Of a stretch of 64,000 nucleotides of DNA, positions 36,740 through 48,262 are shown piece after piece. The notes below the pieces were generated by a model. It was not told the origin of the DNA. It did no database searches and worked only from the letters and a program-made list of their open reading frames with translations. Each line of letters starts with the position of its first letter. Position 1 is the first letter of the stretch. The translations under genes and the position numbers were made by a program. The DNA is from Ureibacillus sp. FSL W7-1570 (GTDB lineage: Bacteria; Bacillota; Bacilli; Bacillales_A; Planococcaceae). The stretch lies in NCBI RefSeq assembly GCF_038593265.1, contig NZ_CP151979.1:3169001-3233000 (forward strand), given 5' to 3'.

Positions 36740-38878
36740 ATGCAATTACAACAGGAAGATAATCGCAACGCTTTAGAAAAATATGGACGTAATTTAAATG
36801 AAGAAGTGAAAAAAGGAAAAATTGACCCTGTGATCGGTCGTGACGAAGAAATCCGGAATGTGATCCGTATTTTATCCAGAAAGACGAAAAACAATCCGGT
36901 GCTGATTGGGGAACCGGGCGTCGGCAAAACGGCGATTGTTGAAGGGTTGGCGCAACGGATTGTCCGGAAAGACGTGCCGGAAGGATTGAAAGACTGCATC
37001 ATTTGGGAATTGGACATGAGCTCATTAATTGCGGGTGCCAGCTTCCGCGGACAATTTGAAGAGCGGTTAAAAAGCGTATTAAAAGAAATCCGGGAATCGG
37101 AAGGGCGCATCATTTTATTCATCGATGAAATTCATACGATTGTCGGTGCCGGAAGAGCGGAAGGTTCGATGGATGCCGGGAATATTTTAAAACCGATGCT
37201 TGCCCGCGGTGAACTCCATTGCATCGGCGCAACCACATTGGATGAGTACAGAAAGTATATTGAAAAAGATCCCGCTTTAGAACGTAGATTCCAACAAGTG
37301 ATGGTGAGGGAACCGTCCGTTGAAGATACGATTTCGATTTTGCGCGGCTTGAAAGAGCGTTTTGAATTGCATCATGGGGTCAGAATCCATGACCGGGCCA
37401 TTATCGCGGCCGCCCAGCTGTCCAACCGCTATATTACGGACCGCTTTTTGCCGGACAAAGCCATCGATTTGATTGATGAAGCATGTGCGATGATCCGTAC
37501 GGAAATCGATTCCATGCCGCAAGAATTGGATGATGTCACACGCAGAGTTATGCAATTGGAAATCGAGGAACAGGCGTTGATGAAAGAAACGGATGAAGCA
37601 AGCAAAAAACGGTTGGAAGCTCTGAGGGAAGAATTGAAAGAATTGAAAGAAGAACAGGCGGAACTCCAAAAGAAATGGCAGTTTGAAAAAGAAGGATTGG
37701 AACAGCTTCAAAAGAAACGGGAAATATTGGATGAATACCGCCGCCAGTTGGAAGATGCGGAAAGCAAGTACGATTTGAATAAAGCGGCGGAACTTCGCCA
37801 TGGAAAAATCCCGGCTGTGGAAAAGGAAATCAAACAATTGGAAGAAGCGTTGGCGAATGCTTCGGAAAACCGCATTTTACGGGAAGAAGTGACGGCGGAT
37901 GAAATTGCGGCCATCGTTTCCCGTTGGACCGGAATTCCGGTGACGAAATTGATGGAAGGCGAACGGGAAAAACTGTTGCGCTTGAAAGCTACCCTTCATG
38001 AAAGAGTCGTCGGACAGGATGAGGCGGTCAAACTCGTGACAGAAGCGGTATGGCGCGCCCGTTCCGGCATCAAAGATCCAAACAGACCAATCGGTTCCTT
38101 CATTTTCTTGGGTCCGACAGGCGTAGGGAAAACGGAACTCGCCAAAGCGTTGGCAGCCCAATTATTTGATTCGGAAGATCATTTTATCCGGATCGATATG
38201 AGTGAATATATGGAAAAACACAGTGTATCAAGACTTGTCGGCGCCCCTCCTGGATATGTCGGCTATGAAGAAGGCGGCCAATTGACGGAAGCGGTTCGCC
38301 GCAATCCTTATGCCGTCGTCTTATTGGATGAAATCGAAAAAGCCCATCCGGATGTGGCCAACATTTTGCTTCAAATTCTGGATGATGGACGCATCACCGA
38401 CAGCCAGGGACGTCTTGTGAATTTCACCAATACAGTCATCATTATGACATCCAATATCGGTTCCCACTATTTATTGGAAGCCGGTTCCCATTTCAATGAA
38501 GACGTGGAAAAAGTCGTGATGGGAGAACTTCGCAAACATTTCAAACCGGAATTGTTGAACCGCATCGATGACATCATTTTATTCCATGCCTTGACGGACG
38601 AACATTTCAATGCCATCGCCCGAAAATACATCAAACAATTGCAGGAGCGGGTTGCGGAAAATGAAATCACACTCGTTGTGGATGATGAAGTGGTGGATTG
38701 GGTTGTTGAAAATGGCGTCGATCCGCAATTCGGTGCAAGACCTTTGAAACGGTTTGTGCAACGTCATGTGGAAACGGCAGTGGCCAAAGAGTTGTTAAAA
38801 GGGGAAATCCTTCCGGGAGAAACGATGAGAGTGTCATTAAAAGATGGACATTTGGTCGTTGGAAAACCTGCGGCTTGA
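36740..38878 (+). CDS. clpB: ClpB-type disaggregase lacking the N-domain
   Basis: 712 residues, versus about 860 for full ClpB. It opens at the linker ALEKYGRNL and has AAA domain 1 (Walker A GEPGVGKT, about 56), a ClpB-length M-domain coiled coil (about 270-370) and AAA domain 2 (Walker A GPTGVGKT, about 457; [14 protein letters not shown]). The M-domain and the lack of a ClpP-binding loop that I can see favour a disaggregase over a protease partner. No zinc finger (rules out ClpE). The promoter and CtsR site lie directly upstream, so the N-domain is absent, not missed. ATG 36740 follows GAGGTGGG. Confidence 0.9.
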   Translation: MQLQQEDNRNALEKYGRNLNEEVKKGKIDPVIGRDEEIRNVIRILSRKTKNNPVLIGEPGVGKTAIVEGLAQRIVRKDVPEGLKDCIIWELDMSSLIAGASFRGQFEERLKSVLKEIRESEGRIILFIDEIHTIVGAGRAEGSMDAGNILKPMLARGELHCIGATTLDEYRKYIEKDPALERRFQQVMVREPSVEDTISILRGLKERFELHHGVRIHDRAIIAAAQLSNRYITDRFLPDKAIDLIDEACAMIRTEIDSMPQELDDVTRRVMQLEIEEQALMKETDEASKKRLEALREELKELKEEQAELQKKWQFEKEGLEQLQKKREILDEYRRQLEDAESKYDLNKAAELRHGKIPAVEKEIKQLEEALANASENRILREEVTADEIAAIVSRWTGIPVTKLMEGEREKLLRLKATLHERVVGQDEAVKLVTEAVWRARSGIKDPNRPIGSFIFLGPTGVGKTELAKALAAQLFDSEDHFIRIDMSEYMEKHSVSRLVGAPPGYVGYEEGGQLTEAVRRNPYAVVLLDEIEKAHPDVANILLQILDDGRITDSQGRLVNFTNTVIIMTSNIGSHYLLEAGSHFNEDVEKVVMGELRKHFKPELLNRIDDIILFHALTDEHFNAIARKYIKQLQERVAENEITLVVDDEVVDWVVENGVDPQFGARPLKRFVQRHVETAVAKELLKGEILPGETMRVSLKDGHLVVGKPAA

Positions 38879-38908
38879 GCCGATTGTTCGGCCCGGCCGC
38901 CTTTTTTT
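38870..38908 (+). terminator. Terminator overlapping the clpB stop
   Basis: Nested stems GCGGC/GCCGC (38870-38874 with 38896-38900) and GCCG/CGGC (38879-38882 with 38889-38892), then seven Ts. Confidence 0.7.
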
Positions 38909-38990
38909 ATCCGGAAGCGTTGGCTGGCCGGAATGCCTAGTACCTTTCGGGGAATGGCGGCGATCATTCCGATAATGGCTGAAGAACACA

Positions 38991-39029
38991 AAAAAACCGG
39001 ATGGGCTCCCTTGCCCCATCCGGTTTTTT
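38991..39029. terminator. Bidirectional terminator between clpB and small membrane gene
   Basis: A perfect 15-base stem (38991-39005 with 39015-39029) with A tract on one side and T tract on the other; serves the minus-strand DUF2929 gene. Confidence 0.9.
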
Positions 39030-39043
39030 GCTATGCATCAATA

Positions 39044-39244
39044 TTAATGTTCATCAGATTTAAGTTCTTTTGGAGACTCGCCTGGAATGATTGCAGCTAT
39101 AATCCAAACAAGGATGATAAAGATCACTGCAATAACAGCAGTTGTGACAATATCAAATGTTGTTACGCCCAAAATGGAACCAACCACGTAACTCAACATT
39201 GAAATCAACATGATTCCCCAAACGAATGACATAATATATTGCAT
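39044..39244 (-). CDS. Small two-helix membrane protein, DUF2929 type
   Basis: 66 residues with two hydrophobic helices (about 5-27 and 33-53) and an acidic tail. I recognise it as DUF2929/YjzD-like; function unknown. The ribosome site AGAGGTG precedes ATG 39244. Divergent from fabH, close to where B. subtilis also has small yjz genes. Confidence 0.75.
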   Translation of the reverse strand: MQYIMSFVWGIMLISMLSYVVGSILGVTTFDIVTTAVIAVIFIILVWIIAAIIPGESPKELKSDEH

Positions 39245-39333
39245 TTCGTTTCACCTCTATTGCACTTTAATTACTATTATATACCTTGTTCATCTTTATA
39301 ATCATACCATAGTATGTCAATAATAAACAATAA

Positions 39334-39353
39334 ACTTTTTACCTAGTCAAATT
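39334..39353 (+). promoter_or_regulatory. Possible second FapR half-site
   Basis: The core TACCTAGTC at 39340-39348 matches the centre of the FapR consensus and lies just upstream of the fabH -35 box. Confidence 0.4.
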
Positions 39354-39358
39354 TTATA

Positions 39359-39387
39359 TTGTGGAAAATAAAATTATGGTCTATAAT
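39359..39387 (+). promoter_or_regulatory. fabH promoter
   Basis: TTGTGG (39359-39364), 17 bases, TATAAT (39382-39387). Confidence 0.8.
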
Positions 39388-39404
39388 TAAGACCAACTAC
39401 TAAT
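39385..39404. promoter_or_regulatory. FapR operator
   Basis: Read on the minus strand it is ATTAGTAGTTGGTCTTAATT, close to the FapR consensus, and overlaps the -10 box and start site. FapR represses fatty-acid synthesis genes until malonyl-CoA rises. Confidence 0.8.
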
Positions 39405-39434
39405 CGTAAGTATAAAAATGGGGGTTAAGTGACC

Positions 39435-40373
39435 ATGAATGCTGGAATTCTCGGATTAGGTAAATATGTTCCTGAAAAAGTTGTGACGAATTTGGATTTG
39501 GAAAAAATTTTAGATACAAACGATGAGTGGATCCGCACGCGAACAGGAATCCAGGAAAGAAGAATTGCCCGTGAGGATGAACATTCTTCCGACATGGCCT
39601 ATGAAGCAGCCAAGCAAGCCCTTGAAAACTCCGGAATTTCACCGGAGCAAATCGGATTGATTTTGGTTGCCACGATTACGCCGGATCGTGCCTTCCCAAG
39701 CGTGGCATGCCAACTCCAGGATCGATTGGGGGCCATCAATGCGGCTGCCATGGATGTTTCAGCCGCTTGTTCCGGATTTATTTATGCCCTTGCAACAGCG
39801 AAATTGTATGTTGAAAGCAACACTTATGACTATGTATTAATCGTTGGTGTAGAAAAATTATCGAAAATTACGGATTGGAAAGATCGCAATACGGCGGTTC
39901 TGTTTGGTGATGGCGCAAGCGCTGCGGTTGTCGGCAAAGTGTCGGAAGGACGCGGCATTTTGGCCTTTGAATTAGGGGCGGATGGCACTGGCGGAAAATA
40001 TTTGCATATGAACGATGAAGATTTTATTTATATGAACGGCCGCGAAGTGTTCAAGTTTGCGGTGCGCCAAATGGGGGCGACGGCATTGTCCGTCCTTGAA
40101 AAGGCGGGCCTTTCAAAAGAAGATGTGGATTTCCTTGTGCCGCACCAGGCAAATATCCGCATCATGGAAGCGGCGAGGGAAAGACTGGAACTTTCGGAAG
40201 ATAAATTGTCCAAACGCATCCATAAGTACGGAAACACATCCTCCTCTTCCATCGGCATCGCTTTGAAAGATGAACTGGATGAAGGAAAAATCAAAGATGA
40301 CGATATCGTAGTTCTTGTTGGATTCGGTGGCGGGCTCACTTGGGGCGGCGCTGTCATCCGATGGGGAAAATAA
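39435..40373 (+). CDS. fabH: Beta-ketoacyl-ACP synthase III, FabH
   Basis: 312 residues. It condenses acyl-CoA with malonyl-ACP to start (branched) fatty acids. The catalytic triad is visible: Cys in DVSAACSGF (about 112), His in [11 protein letters not shown] (about 237) and Asn in YGNTSSSS (about 267). ATG 39435 gives the usual N-terminus [12 protein letters not shown] 39429 is two codons upstream and nearer the GGGGG ribosome site. Confidence 0.96.
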   Translation: MNAGILGLGKYVPEKVVTNLDLEKILDTNDEWIRTRTGIQERRIAREDEHSSDMAYEAAKQALENSGISPEQIGLILVATITPDRAFPSVACQLQDRLGAINAAAMDVSAACSGFIYALATAKLYVESNTYDYVLIVGVEKLSKITDWKDRNTAVLFGDGASAAVVGKVSEGRGILAFELGADGTGGKYLHMNDEDFIYMNGREVFKFAVRQMGATALSVLEKAGLSKEDVDFLVPHQANIRIMEAARERLELSEDKLSKRIHKYGNTSSSSIGIALKDELDEGKIKDDDIVVLVGFGGGLTWGGAVIRWGK

Positions 40374-40441
40374 TAGATTTTCATACCGGTTGTAGTAATT
40401 TATAATGGTGATAGTGATTCGTAAGGGGGTACTAGAGATAT

Positions 40442-41680
40442 ATGAAAAGGAGAGTAGTCGTTACCGGGATCGGCGCGGTTACGCCGCTTGGTAACACAGT
40501 TGATGAAACATGGGCAGCCATCAAAGAAGGGAAATCCGGCATTGGGCCGTTGACAAGGGTGGATGCTGAATTATTCCCTGCGAAAGTTGCTGCGGAAGTA
40601 AAAGATTTTGATATTGAACAATTTATTGAACGAAAAGAAGCAAGAAGAATGGACCGGTTCACTCATTTTGCCCTCGCATCGGCTTTGATGGCGGTGAAAG
40701 ATGCGGATTTGAAAATTACCGATGAAATTGCCGATCGCGTCGGCGTTTGGATCGGCTCCGGAATCGGCGGAATGGAAACCTATGAACAGCAATTTGAAAC
40801 ATTCATGAACCGGGGTCCCCGTCGTGTAAGCCCGTTCTTCGTCCCAATGATGATTCCGGATATGGCGAGCGGACAAGTTTCCATTTATTTGGGAGCCAAA
40901 GGTCCAAATGCATGTACAGTGACTGCATGCGCATCAGGAACAAACTCGATCGGCGATGCGTTTAAAGTGATTCAGCGCGGTGATGCGGATGTGATGATTA
41001 CCGGTGGGACAGAAGCACCGATCGTTAAAATGTCGCTTGCCGGTTTCTGTTCAGCCACGGCTCTTTCATTGAACCCGGATCCAAATACGGCATCCCGTCC
41101 ATTTGATAAAGAACGCGACGGATTTGTCATGGGTGAAGGGGCAGGTATTCTGGTATTGGAAGAGTACGAATTTGCGAAAGCCCGCGGAGCAAAAATTTAT
41201 GCGGAAATCATTGGCTACGGCGCAACAGGTGACGCGTACCATATTACAGCTCCGGCGCCAAATGGGGAAGGTGCCGCCCGCGCGATTAAACGTGCGATTC
41301 ATGATGCGGGAATCGATCCGACAGAAATCGGCTATATCAACGCTCATGGTACAAGTACGCCATACAATGATTTATATGAAACGATGGCGGTGAAAACGGT
41401 ATTTGGCGATTATGCCTACAAGCTTGCCATGAGTTCCACAAAGTCAATGACAGGGCACTTGCTTGGCGCTGCTGGCGGTGTGGAAGCGATCTTTACGGTA
41501 TTGGCATTGAAAGAGGGCATTTTGCCTCCGACAATCAACTTGCAAAATCCGGATCCTGAATGTGATCTTGACTATGTGCCAAATGAGGCCCGCAAAGCGG
41601 ATATTCAATATGCGATGAGCAACTCGCTGGGATTCGGCGGACATAATGCGAGCCTTGTGTTTAAAAAAATCGAAGAATAA
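40442..41680 (+). CDS. fabF: Beta-ketoacyl-ACP synthase II, FabF
   Basis: 412 residues. Elongates acyl-ACP. Catalytic Cys in [10 protein letters not shown] (about 163), His in [11 protein letters not shown] and His in [13 protein letters not shown]. Starts [26 protein letters not shown] lies 12 bases before ATG 40442, a long spacing. Same operon as fabH, under the FapR site; a terminator follows. Confidence 0.96.
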   Translation: MKRRVVVTGIGAVTPLGNTVDETWAAIKEGKSGIGPLTRVDAELFPAKVAAEVKDFDIEQFIERKEARRMDRFTHFALASALMAVKDADLKITDEIADRVGVWIGSGIGGMETYEQQFETFMNRGPRRVSPFFVPMMIPDMASGQVSIYLGAKGPNACTVTACASGTNSIGDAFKVIQRGDADVMITGGTEAPIVKMSLAGFCSATALSLNPDPNTASRPFDKERDGFVMGEGAGILVLEEYEFAKARGAKIYAEIIGYGATGDAYHITAPAPNGEGAARAIKRAIHDAGIDPTEIGYINAHGTSTPYNDLYETMAVKTVFGDYAYKLAMSSTKSMTGHLLGAAGGVEAIFTVLALKEGILPPTINLQNPDPECDLDYVPNEARKADIQYAMSNSLGFGGHNASLVFKKIEE

Positions 41681-41690
41681 ATAGGTAAAT

Positions 41691-41725
41691 AAAAATGCGT
41701 TTAGCCTGGTGCTAAACGCATTTTT
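41691..41725. terminator. Terminator after fabF
   Basis: A perfect 15-base stem (41691-41705 with 41711-41725) with a five-base loop, A tract in front and Ts behind. Confidence 0.93.
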
Positions 41726-41766
41726 ATTTTCATTGATGAATAAAAAGGGTATGAAAGGATGGTGGC

Positions 41767-42949
<1,183 letters not shown>

Positions 42950-42962
42950 CTATTTTTATCCA

Positions 42963-43225
42963 TAAAAAAACATCAAACGGCCAATACAGTTGTATTGGGA
43001 CGAATGATGTGTATCCGCGGTACCACCCAGTTTGCCTAAAGAGGCCACTTGGTTCTTCGTAACGTGAAGTGTACGAGCTTTACTACCTTCATTTTCGCAA
43101 AGCCAACTCGGAAGTCCATTCCATTTGCCCTGTCATCTGTTTGCACCAACCACAGACTCTCTGAACACAGGAATCAAATGTACTACTCTTCGTCATTGTT
43201 GTTTAACTTATGATCGTAGAATTAT
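42963..43225 (-). promoter_or_regulatory. Tryptophan T-box leader with terminator
   Basis: On the minus strand the conserved T-box bulge TGGGTGGTACCGCG maps to 43016-43029. Stem I begins near 43190, and two TGG triplets (43116-43118 and 43121-43123 as CCA on +) are candidate specifier codons. An intrinsic terminator (42963-43005) with seven Ts lies before trpS. Uncharged tRNA-Trp would favour the antiterminator. Confidence 0.93.
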
Positions 43226-43231
43226 GAATGA

Positions 43232-43260
43232 ATTATAAAGTAATTTATGGGAAAAATCAA
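43232..43260 (-). promoter_or_regulatory. trpS promoter
   Basis: On the minus strand TTGATT (43260-43255), 17 bases, TATAAT (43237-43232), just before the T-box leader. Confidence 0.8.
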
Positions 43261-43654
43261 ACGCGAAAATTTTTTCAATTTGGAATGAGATTAAACAGAA
43301 TTGGGTAATACTGTTGTAGGTCATAAAGAATGAAATTTGTCAATAAATTAAGAATATTCTCGGTTATTGTCGTCTAAATGAGAATAAAAAGGGAATGGAA
43401 TAAAGGAGGTATCCCGTTCAGCAAATTTTGGAGGCAAAAGAATTTTTTTATGGTTTTAAGCAAAAATAACGAATTTTTTTAGAAATTCAACATAAAATAT
43501 ATTATTTTTTAAAATATCCTATATTCAAAATGAAAAGAATGGTGTATAATTGATACAGAATTTAAAATAATACTAATTCTAAATTAATAAAATTTGACAT
43601 AGATGCCTATCATGAACATAGACAACACTCATCAAATGGAAGGGAAGTGTAACA
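43261..43654 (+). promoter_or_regulatory. spx upstream region
   Basis: 394 bases, very AT-rich, with no gene I can support. A perfect TATAAT at 43545-43550 has only a poor -35, and an AAAGGAGGT at 43406 has no start codon after it. spx is known to be read from several promoters in B. subtilis; this long region suits that. Confidence 0.4.
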
Positions 43655-44053
43655 ATGATTGTAACATTATATACATCACCAAGCTGTACATCATGCAGAA
43701 AAGCGAAAGCTTGGCTTGAGCAGCATGATATTCCATATAGAGAACGCAACATTTTTTCCGAGCCTCTTACAATCAGTGAAATCAAAGAAATTTTGCGAAT
43801 GACAGAGGATGGAACAGACGAGATCATTTCCACACGCTCAAAAGTGTTCCAAAAGTTGAATGTGGATGTAGAAAGCTTGCCTTTGCAAAAATTATATGAA
43901 TTGATCCAGGAACATCCAGGACTTCTTCGCCGGCCAATTATTTTGGACGAAAAACGTCTACAAGTCGGTTTTAATGAAGATGAAATCCGTCGGTTCCTGC
44001 CACGGAAAGTTCGTGCTTACCAATTGATGGAAGCCCAAAAAATGGTCAATTAA
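43655..44053 (+). CDS. spx: Global redox regulator Spx
   Basis: 132 residues, ArsC-like fold that binds the RNA polymerase alpha C-terminal domain and switches on disulfide-stress genes. The redox pair Cys11-x2-Cys14 (SPSCTSCRK) is intact. The C-terminus is short and ends with KMVN, the kind of tail recognised by SpxH for ClpXP degradation (inference). GAAGGGAAG precedes ATG 43655. A terminator follows. Confidence 0.96.
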   Translation: MIVTLYTSPSCTSCRKAKAWLEQHDIPYRERNIFSEPLTISEIKEILRMTEDGTDEIISTRSKVFQKLNVDVESLPLQKLYELIQEHPGLLRRPIILDEKRLQVGFNEDEIRRFLPRKVRAYQLMEAQKMVN

Positions 44054-44071
44054 TCATATAGTTTTCCTTGG

Positions 44072-44120
44072 AAAAAGTGTAAATTCAGTCAACTTTGTTT
44101 GACTTGTTTACGCTTTTTTT
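44072..44120 (+). terminator. Terminator after spx
   Basis: A long imperfect stem (44072-44092 with 44098-44113) ending in seven Ts. Confidence 0.85.
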
Positions 44121-44427
44121 ATTTGCAAAGAAAATTCATCATTTTTCACTTAATACTTGATTTAATTGATGTTGTCATCTACAATTTTGAATAATTCAAA
44201 TAATTTTATTTGAAGGGTGTTTTTCCTTTTCATTTTCTATTAGTTCATCATACAATAGAATCATAGAATAGACATATATATAATAATAAGCGTTTTGTTC
44301 TGTATACCAAGGGAAAGAATAAGGGAAAGGCACTATCGAATTGGAGTGTATTTTGGCTCCGATTCAAACATACTAAGTACACGCTTTCGGGTTTTCAACC
44401 AATGACTGTGAAGGGAGTTGAAGTCTC
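44121..44427 (+). promoter_or_regulatory. mecA leader region
   Basis: 307 bases without a gene. TACAAT near 44252 is a possible -10. A hairpin GAATTGGAG...CTCCGATTC (44338-44365 region) in the leader has no T run, so it is not a simple terminator. Confidence 0.35.
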
Positions 44428-45069
44428 ATGGACATCGAACGCGTAAATGAAAATACAATCAAGCTCTTTATCACATATCGTGATATTGAGGATCGCGGTT
44501 ACAGCCGTGAAGAAATCTGGTATAACAGAGCAAAAGGCGAAGAATTGTTTTGGGATATGATTGGTGAAATCAACACGGAAGAATACTTCGATTTGGACGG
44601 TCCAATTTGGATTCATGTGAACGCCTCTGAACAAGGTTTGGAAGTCATTGTCACACGTGCCAATGTTTCCGATTCAGATCCAGGCTCACTGCTCTCCAGT
44701 TTTGAAGAACACGAAGCAACAATTGGCCATAAAGACCCATTCAATCCCTTCGACGAAGATGATGTGTTAAATCATGAAGGAATTGTCAATATGTCCATAT
44801 ATAAATTCAAAGATATTGATGAAATCGTGCCAGTAGCGAACCGATTAGTCGAGTATGGGTTAAACAGCTCTTTATATAAATATGAAGATTATTACTACAT
44901 TGCCATTGATTTTGCCGGTGTGAATGATAGTGCAACCCGTCAAAATATCCGTTCCATTTTGAATGAGTATTTAACAAGCTCCAAAATGACGATTTATCGT
45001 CTGCAAGAATATGGAACAATCATCATGGAAGAAGATTGCTTCGAAACGATTGTTCATTATTTTGATTAA
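44428..45069 (+). CDS. mecA: ClpCP adaptor protein MecA
   Basis: 213 residues. The N-terminal substrate-binding domain starts MDIERVNENTIKLFITYRDI; an acidic linker (about 90-115) leads to the C-terminal ClpC-binding domain. It targets ComK (competence) and other proteins to ClpCP. GAAGGGAG precedes ATG 44428. It sits between spx and coiA as in B. subtilis. Confidence 0.95.
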   Translation: MDIERVNENTIKLFITYRDIEDRGYSREEIWYNRAKGEELFWDMIGEINTEEYFDLDGPIWIHVNASEQGLEVIVTRANVSDSDPGSLLSSFEEHEATIGHKDPFNPFDEDDVLNHEGIVNMSIYKFKDIDEIVPVANRLVEYGLNSSLYKYEDYYYIAIDFAGVNDSATRQNIRSILNEYLTSSKMTIYRLQEYGTIIMEEDCFETIVHYFD

Positions 45070-45072
45070 CAT

Positions 45073-45097
45073 GTGCCTGAAAGATGGCACTTTTTTT
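45073..45097 (+). terminator. Short terminator after mecA
   Basis: GTGCC (45073-45077) with GGCAC (45086-45090) and seven Ts. Confidence 0.65.
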
Positions 45098-45196
45098 GTT
45101 TTTGCGGCACTTTTTCCGTGCAAATTAAAACTTTCCGGCACCCCCTTGCGAACAAAAAAGTCTTTACAATAAAATGGTTCAAAAAGGGGGTTTTTT

Positions 45197-46333
45197 ATGC
45201 TGGTCGCATGCACGGAAAACAAAGAACCTTTTGTGATCCATTCAAAGATTTCCCATGCAACGTTAAGAAGGATAAAAGAAGAAAAGAATTTTTTTTGTCC
45301 CCAATGTGGAGAAATGGTCCAATTAAAGATCGGGAATATCAAAATCCCTCATTTTGCCCATTATTCCAAAAGCCGTTGTGAATCCCATTTTTCAGAAGGC
45401 GAAACGGTCGAACATCTGTCAGGAAAACAGCAGCTGTTTGAACTGTTCAAATCCCTTCAGCTCCATGCGGAACTCGAGCCCTATCTAAAGGAGTTAAAAC
45501 AGCGCCCGGATTTATTGATTTTCAAGAATGGTTCGGCTTATGCCATCGAGTTTCAATGCAGCCCAATCAATGAGAATCGCTTTTTTGAACGGAACCGGGG
45601 GTACCTTCAAAAAAGGATTGCCCCGATTTGGATTCCGCTGACACCCGGTCAAAAAATAAAAGAAACTCCCCTCCAAAAAATCAACCTTTCCCATCAGCTC
45701 CAACTTTTCATTGCCCATGCCCAAAAGCCCAAATATTTGATGACTTACGACCCTGCCAACAAACAGTTTGTTTATTTGTCCAACCTTATTCATTTCAAGG
45801 GGATCAGTTTTTTCGGAAAGGTGAGCAGACTCCCGCTTTTCAAACAGCATTTCCCGTTTTATATCCCAAAGCCGTTGACCAAAGATGAATTTTCCTTTGT
45901 CTTTAAAGCATATCATCATTTTATAAAGCAATTTTTGAAATCCAGGGTTTTAGTTAGCCGAAAAGGTGTCAATGATTTATTTTTGAGAAGTGTTTATGAA
46001 CTCCGATTGAATCCAGGGCAGCTTCCAACTTTTCTAGGAGTCCCGATCTCAGGGAATGAAGCGCTCCAGGCATGTGCCGTTGAATGGCAAACGGAACTTT
46101 TGTATTTCATCCGGCTGAATGGCATAAAGATACATGCAGTCAATGAACAAGTGATAAAGGATTTTTTTCAATGGTCCGGTCGGGCAGATACGGATGGGGC
46201 GGTTCAAACGGTCTTTCAATATGTGGAACTTCTCAATGAATTGGCCATTGAAGATGAGAAGTGTCCTGTAAAGGAGCGGCATCTGGAAGAGGTGCTTTAC
46301 AGCCAATTTCTTGCAACGACAGGTAAATATTGA
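45197..46333 (+). CDS. coiA: Competence protein CoiA
   Basis: 378 residues. An N-terminal zinc-ribbon-like part (CPQCGEMVQL, HFAHYSKSRC) precedes a nuclease-like core with RPDLLIFKNGSAYAIEFQC, the CoiA signature. It is needed for recombination of incoming DNA during transformation. AAAAAGGGGG precedes ATG 45197. A ComK box is not convincing upstream. Confidence 0.9.
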   Translation: MLVACTENKEPFVIHSKISHATLRRIKEEKNFFCPQCGEMVQLKIGNIKIPHFAHYSKSRCESHFSEGETVEHLSGKQQLFELFKSLQLHAELEPYLKELKQRPDLLIFKNGSAYAIEFQCSPINENRFFERNRGYLQKRIAPIWIPLTPGQKIKETPLQKINLSHQLQLFIAHAQKPKYLMTYDPANKQFVYLSNLIHFKGISFFGKVSRLPLFKQHFPFYIPKPLTKDEFSFVFKAYHHFIKQFLKSRVLVSRKGVNDLFLRSVYELRLNPGQLPTFLGVPISGNEALQACAVEWQTELLYFIRLNGIKIHAVNEQVIKDFFQWSGRADTDGAVQTVFQYVELLNELAIEDEKCPVKERHLEEVLYSQFLATTGKY

Positions 46334-46376
46334 GAAAATAGAATTGACAAAAAATTTTCATTACGGGGGCATTCTT

Positions 46377-48182
46377 ATGGCAAAAAAACTGATGACACGC
46401 GAAGAAGTGCCAGTGGAACTGACTTGGGATTTATCGACGATTTTCCCTTCAGACGAGGCATGGGAACAAGAATTTAAAGAGCTTGAACAACTAATAGGAG
46501 AAGCGGAAAAATATAAGGGCAAAGCGACAAAAAGCGCAAAAAGTTTATATGAAACATTGCAGTTCAGCGACAAAATTTCTGAACGCTTTGGTAAGCTTTA
46601 CGTTTATAGCCATTTAAAACATGACGAAGACACAACGAAAAGCAAATATCAGGGGATGGAAAGCCGCGCTCGTTCTTTAGGCGCAAAAATCAACGCCGCC
46701 TGGTCTTTCTTGACACCGGAAATTTTATCTTTGTCAGAGGAACAAATTCAGCAATATTTGGATGAACATGAACCATTGCGCCTTTATACGCAAATGTTCA
46801 AAGAATTGAACTTGCAGCGTCCGCATGTATTGACGGCGGACAAAGAAGCCATTTTGGCCCAATTTTCCGAAGTGACAAGCTCTCCAGGCACCACTTTCAG
46901 CGCGTTGAACAATGCGGATTTGGAATTTCCGGTCATAAAAAATGATGAAGGCGAAGAAGTGCAGCTCACTCACGGCAATTACATCACGTTTTTGGAAAGC
47001 GAAGACCGTGACGTGAGAAAAAATGCTTTCAAAGCGATGTATGACACGTACGGCAAGTTCATTAACACCTTTGCTTCCACATTGGCGGGCAACGTGAAAG
47101 CGCACAATGTGTATGCGAGAATCCGCAACTACAATTCCGCACGCCATCGCGCACTTGCAAGCAACAACATCCCGGAAAAAGTGTATGATCAATTGATTGA
47201 AACGATCCATGAATATTTGCCTGCTCTGCATCGTTATGTAAAGGTGCGCAAAAAAGCGTTGGAACTCGATGAATTGCACATGTATGACCTGTTCGTTCCC
47301 CTTGTAAAGAAAGTGAAAATCGACATGCCGTATGAAAAGGCGAAAGAGATAATGGTGAAAAGTTTCGCTCCATTGGGGGAAGAATATCAATCCATTGTGC
47401 AGGAAGGGTTGAACAGCCGCTGGGTGGATGTGTTGGAGAATAAAGGAAAACGCAGCGGGGCCTATTCTTCGGGAACCTATGGCACAAATCCGTATGTATT
47501 GATGAACTGGCAAAACAATATCGACAACTTATTCACATTGGCCCATGAATTCGGCCACAGTATGCACAGCTACTATACGAGAAAAAACCAGCCATATCCT
47601 TATGCGGACTACTCCATTTTCGTTGCGGAAGTCGCTTCCACATGCAATGAGGAGCTGTTGTTCGATCATTTATTGAAAACAACCGATGATAAGCAAGTGA
47701 AGCTTTATCTTCTCAACCATTGGCTGGACAGCTTCAGAAGCACGGTTTACCGACAAACGATGTTTGCGGAATTTGAACATATGATCCACGAAATGGACCG
47801 GAACGGGGAAGCCATCACGGCAGAACGGTTGACGGAAATTTATTATGATTTGAATAAACAATACTTTGGCGAAGAAATGACGGTGGATGAAGAAATCGGC
47901 TTGGAATGGGCGAGAATCCCGCACTTCTATTACAATTACTACGTTTATCAATATGCGACAGGTCAAAGTGCGGCAGTCGCTTTGAGCCGTCAAATATTGG
48001 AGGAAGGAAAAACGGCGGTGGACCGTTACATCAACAACTTCCTGAAAGCCGGATGTTCCGATTTCCCAATTGAAGTGCTGAGAAAAGCCGGAGTTGACAT
48101 GGAATCCAGAGAACCGATCGCCCAAGCTTGCAAAGTGTTTGAAGAAAAATTAAATGAATTGGAATCTCTGTTGTTAAAATAG
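46377..48182 (+). CDS. pepF: Oligoendopeptidase F
   Basis: 601 residues, M3 metallopeptidase. The zinc motif is HEFGH (in LAHEFGHSMHS, about 390), with downstream EVASTCNEE supplying the third ligand. Degrades short peptides in the cytoplasm. ATG 46377 follows ACGGGGG; an in-frame ATG at 46311 lies inside coiA. Confidence 0.95.
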   Translation: MAKKLMTREEVPVELTWDLSTIFPSDEAWEQEFKELEQLIGEAEKYKGKATKSAKSLYETLQFSDKISERFGKLYVYSHLKHDEDTTKSKYQGMESRARSLGAKINAAWSFLTPEILSLSEEQIQQYLDEHEPLRLYTQMFKELNLQRPHVLTADKEAILAQFSEVTSSPGTTFSALNNADLEFPVIKNDEGEEVQLTHGNYITFLESEDRDVRKNAFKAMYDTYGKFINTFASTLAGNVKAHNVYARIRNYNSARHRALASNNIPEKVYDQLIETIHEYLPALHRYVKVRKKALELDELHMYDLFVPLVKKVKIDMPYEKAKEIMVKSFAPLGEEYQSIVQEGLNSRWVDVLENKGKRSGAYSSGTYGTNPYVLMNWQNNIDNLFTLAHEFGHSMHSYYTRKNQPYPYADYSIFVAEVASTCNEELLFDHLLKTTDDKQVKLYLLNHWLDSFRSTVYRQTMFAEFEHMIHEMDRNGEAITAERLTEIYYDLNKQYFGEEMTVDEEIGLEWARIPHFYYNYYVYQYATGQSAAVALSRQILEEGKTAVDRYINNFLKAGCSDFPIEVLRKAGVDMESREPIAQACKVFEEKLNELESLLLK

Positions 48183-48221
48183 TGATTTTGCCACAATAAA
48201 CACGCTCAAATTAGTAAAAAT

Positions 48222-48262
48222 GCTTCAAAAGGGAGTTGAATTCTCTTTTGAAGCGTTTTTTT
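48222..48262 (+). terminator. Terminator after pepF
   Basis: GCTTCAAAAG (48222-48231) pairs with CTTTTGAAGC (48245-48254), then a T run. Confidence 0.9.

Noticed and set aside
39429-39434. GTG start for fabH
   Set aside because: Nearer the ribosome site, but ATG 39435 matches the usual FabH N-terminus; kept only as an alternative.
43406-43490. AAAGGAGGT ribosome-like sequence upstream of spx
   Set aside because: No start codon at a usable distance; the next ATG gives only about ten codons.
45121-45196. ComK box before coiA
   Set aside because: AAAA-N5-TTTA-like sequences exist, but a properly spaced pair of A/T boxes is not visible in this AT-rich stretch.
46734-47513. Long antisense open frame (259 codons) opposite pepF
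   Set aside because: A shadow of the pepF coding pattern, with no ribosome site and no recognisable protein features.
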